6,171 nucleotides of DNA from Lachnospiraceae bacterium UBA4317. Its GTDB lineage: Bacteria; Bacillota_A; Clostridia; Lachnospirales; Lachnospiraceae. Below, piece by piece: positions 5,749 to 6,171 of the stretch (position 1 is its first letter; each line of letters begins with the position of its first letter). A program made the position numbers and the translations under genes. Under the pieces are notes generated by a model, which worked only from the letters and a program-made list of their open reading frames with translations, searched no databases and was not told where the DNA came from. The stretch lies in contig DGUF01000138.1 in NCBI GenBank assembly GCA_002394525.1, positions 1 to 6,171 on the forward strand. The letters are read 5' to 3'.

Positions 5749-6171
5749 TTATTCCAGATGGCCCTTGTCGCTGATCACCTGGATCACATCGTCCACATAT
5801 TTCTCGCAGACATCATCCGATCCGGCTTCCACCATGACACGGATCACGGGCTCTGTCCCGCTCTCACGGACCAGGATCCTGCCGTCGTCTCCCAGTGCCT
5901 CGCCGACCTCGGCCACCTTGGCCTGGACATCGGGATCGTTCTGGGCGTCCGGCTTGGACTTGACGCGGACATTCTTGAGGACCTGGGGATAAAAGACGAC
6001 AGGCGCCGCCAGCTCGCTCATGGGCTTGCCCTTGGCGATCATGACCTCCATCATCTTGAGCGAGGTCAGGATGCCGTCGCCGGTCGTGGCGTACTTGGTA
6101 AAGATAATGTGGCCGCTCTGCTCGCCGCCGATCCTGTGGCCGTTGGCGACCATGTTTTCATAGACATACTT
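5749..6171 (-). CDS. glmM: Phosphoglucosamine mutase GlmM, C-terminal part only (5' end outside window)
   Basis: GlmM interconverts glucosamine-6-phosphate and glucosamine-1-phosphate through a phosphoserine enzyme, the step after GlmS on the way to UDP-GlcNAc. Only the last 140 residues are present, of a family length near 450; the frame is open to the right edge, reading KYVYENMVANG. Visible are the sugar-binding loop GGEQSGH (residues 15-21 of this fragment), TTGDGI (29-34), and the phosphate-binding loop of the last domain, RESGTEPVIRVMVEA (102-116). The phosphoserine and metal-binding parts lie outside the window. The RIGGEQSGH and RESGTEP wording fits GlmM better than phosphomannomutase or phosphoglucomutase, but the fragment alone cannot exclude a relative. 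It ends in TAA and is followed by a terminator-like hairpin. Having glmS about 2.6 kb downstream on the same strand supports the GlmM call. Confidence 0.93.
   Translation of the reverse strand, partial: KYVYENMVANGHRIGGEQSGHIIFTKYATTGDGILTSLKMMEVMIAKGKPMSELAAPVVFYPQVLKNVRVKSKPDAQNDPDVQAKVAEVGEALGDDGRILVRESGTEPVIRVMVEAGSDDVCEKYVDDVIQVISDKGHLE

Overview
The window reads as a stretch of a GC-rich Gram-positive anaerobe of the class Clostridia, probably Lachnospiraceae-like. This is inferred from the style of GlmS and of the family-2 glycosyltransferase, the purine-rich Shine-Dalgarno sites and the spacing of the MutY cysteines; no marker gene fixes the taxon. All five genes lie on the minus strand, so transcription runs from high to low coordinates. 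Both edges cut a gene.

Layout in transcription order: the 3' third of glmM (phosphoglucosamine mutase, 6171-5749), followed by an 18-bp terminator-like hairpin (5671-5711); a 204-bp gap holding a twin 14-bp direct repeat; mutY (adenine DNA glycosylase, 5544-4429); an AT-rich 86-bp gap with a probable promoter; a family-2 glycosyltransferase (4342-3284); a 170-bp gap that looks like a structured glmS leader with its own possible promoter; glmS (glucosamine-6-phosphate synthase, 3113-1275); and, after only 54 bp, a large membrane phosphoglycosyl transferase (1220 to the left edge, open at its 3' end).

Four of the five genes belong to envelope sugar metabolism. GlmS makes glucosamine-6-phosphate and GlmM turns it into glucosamine-1-phosphate, the route to UDP-GlcNAc. 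The phosphoglycosyl transferase probably loads the first sugar-phosphate on undecaprenyl phosphate, and the family-2 enzyme probably adds a sugar to a surface glycan. mutY is a DNA-repair gene that seems to be placed among them by chance. The gap structure suggests at least three transcription units: glmM ending at its terminator, mutY with or without the glycosyltransferase, and glmS plus the phosphoglycosyl transferase.

I see no mobile element, CRISPR array, tRNA, rRNA or defence gene. The points most worth a second look are the glmS leader, where one segment can pair with three competing partners; a 12-residue expansion between cysteines of the MutY iron-sulfur loop; and the repeats upstream of mutY. 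None of these is shown to be a new system.
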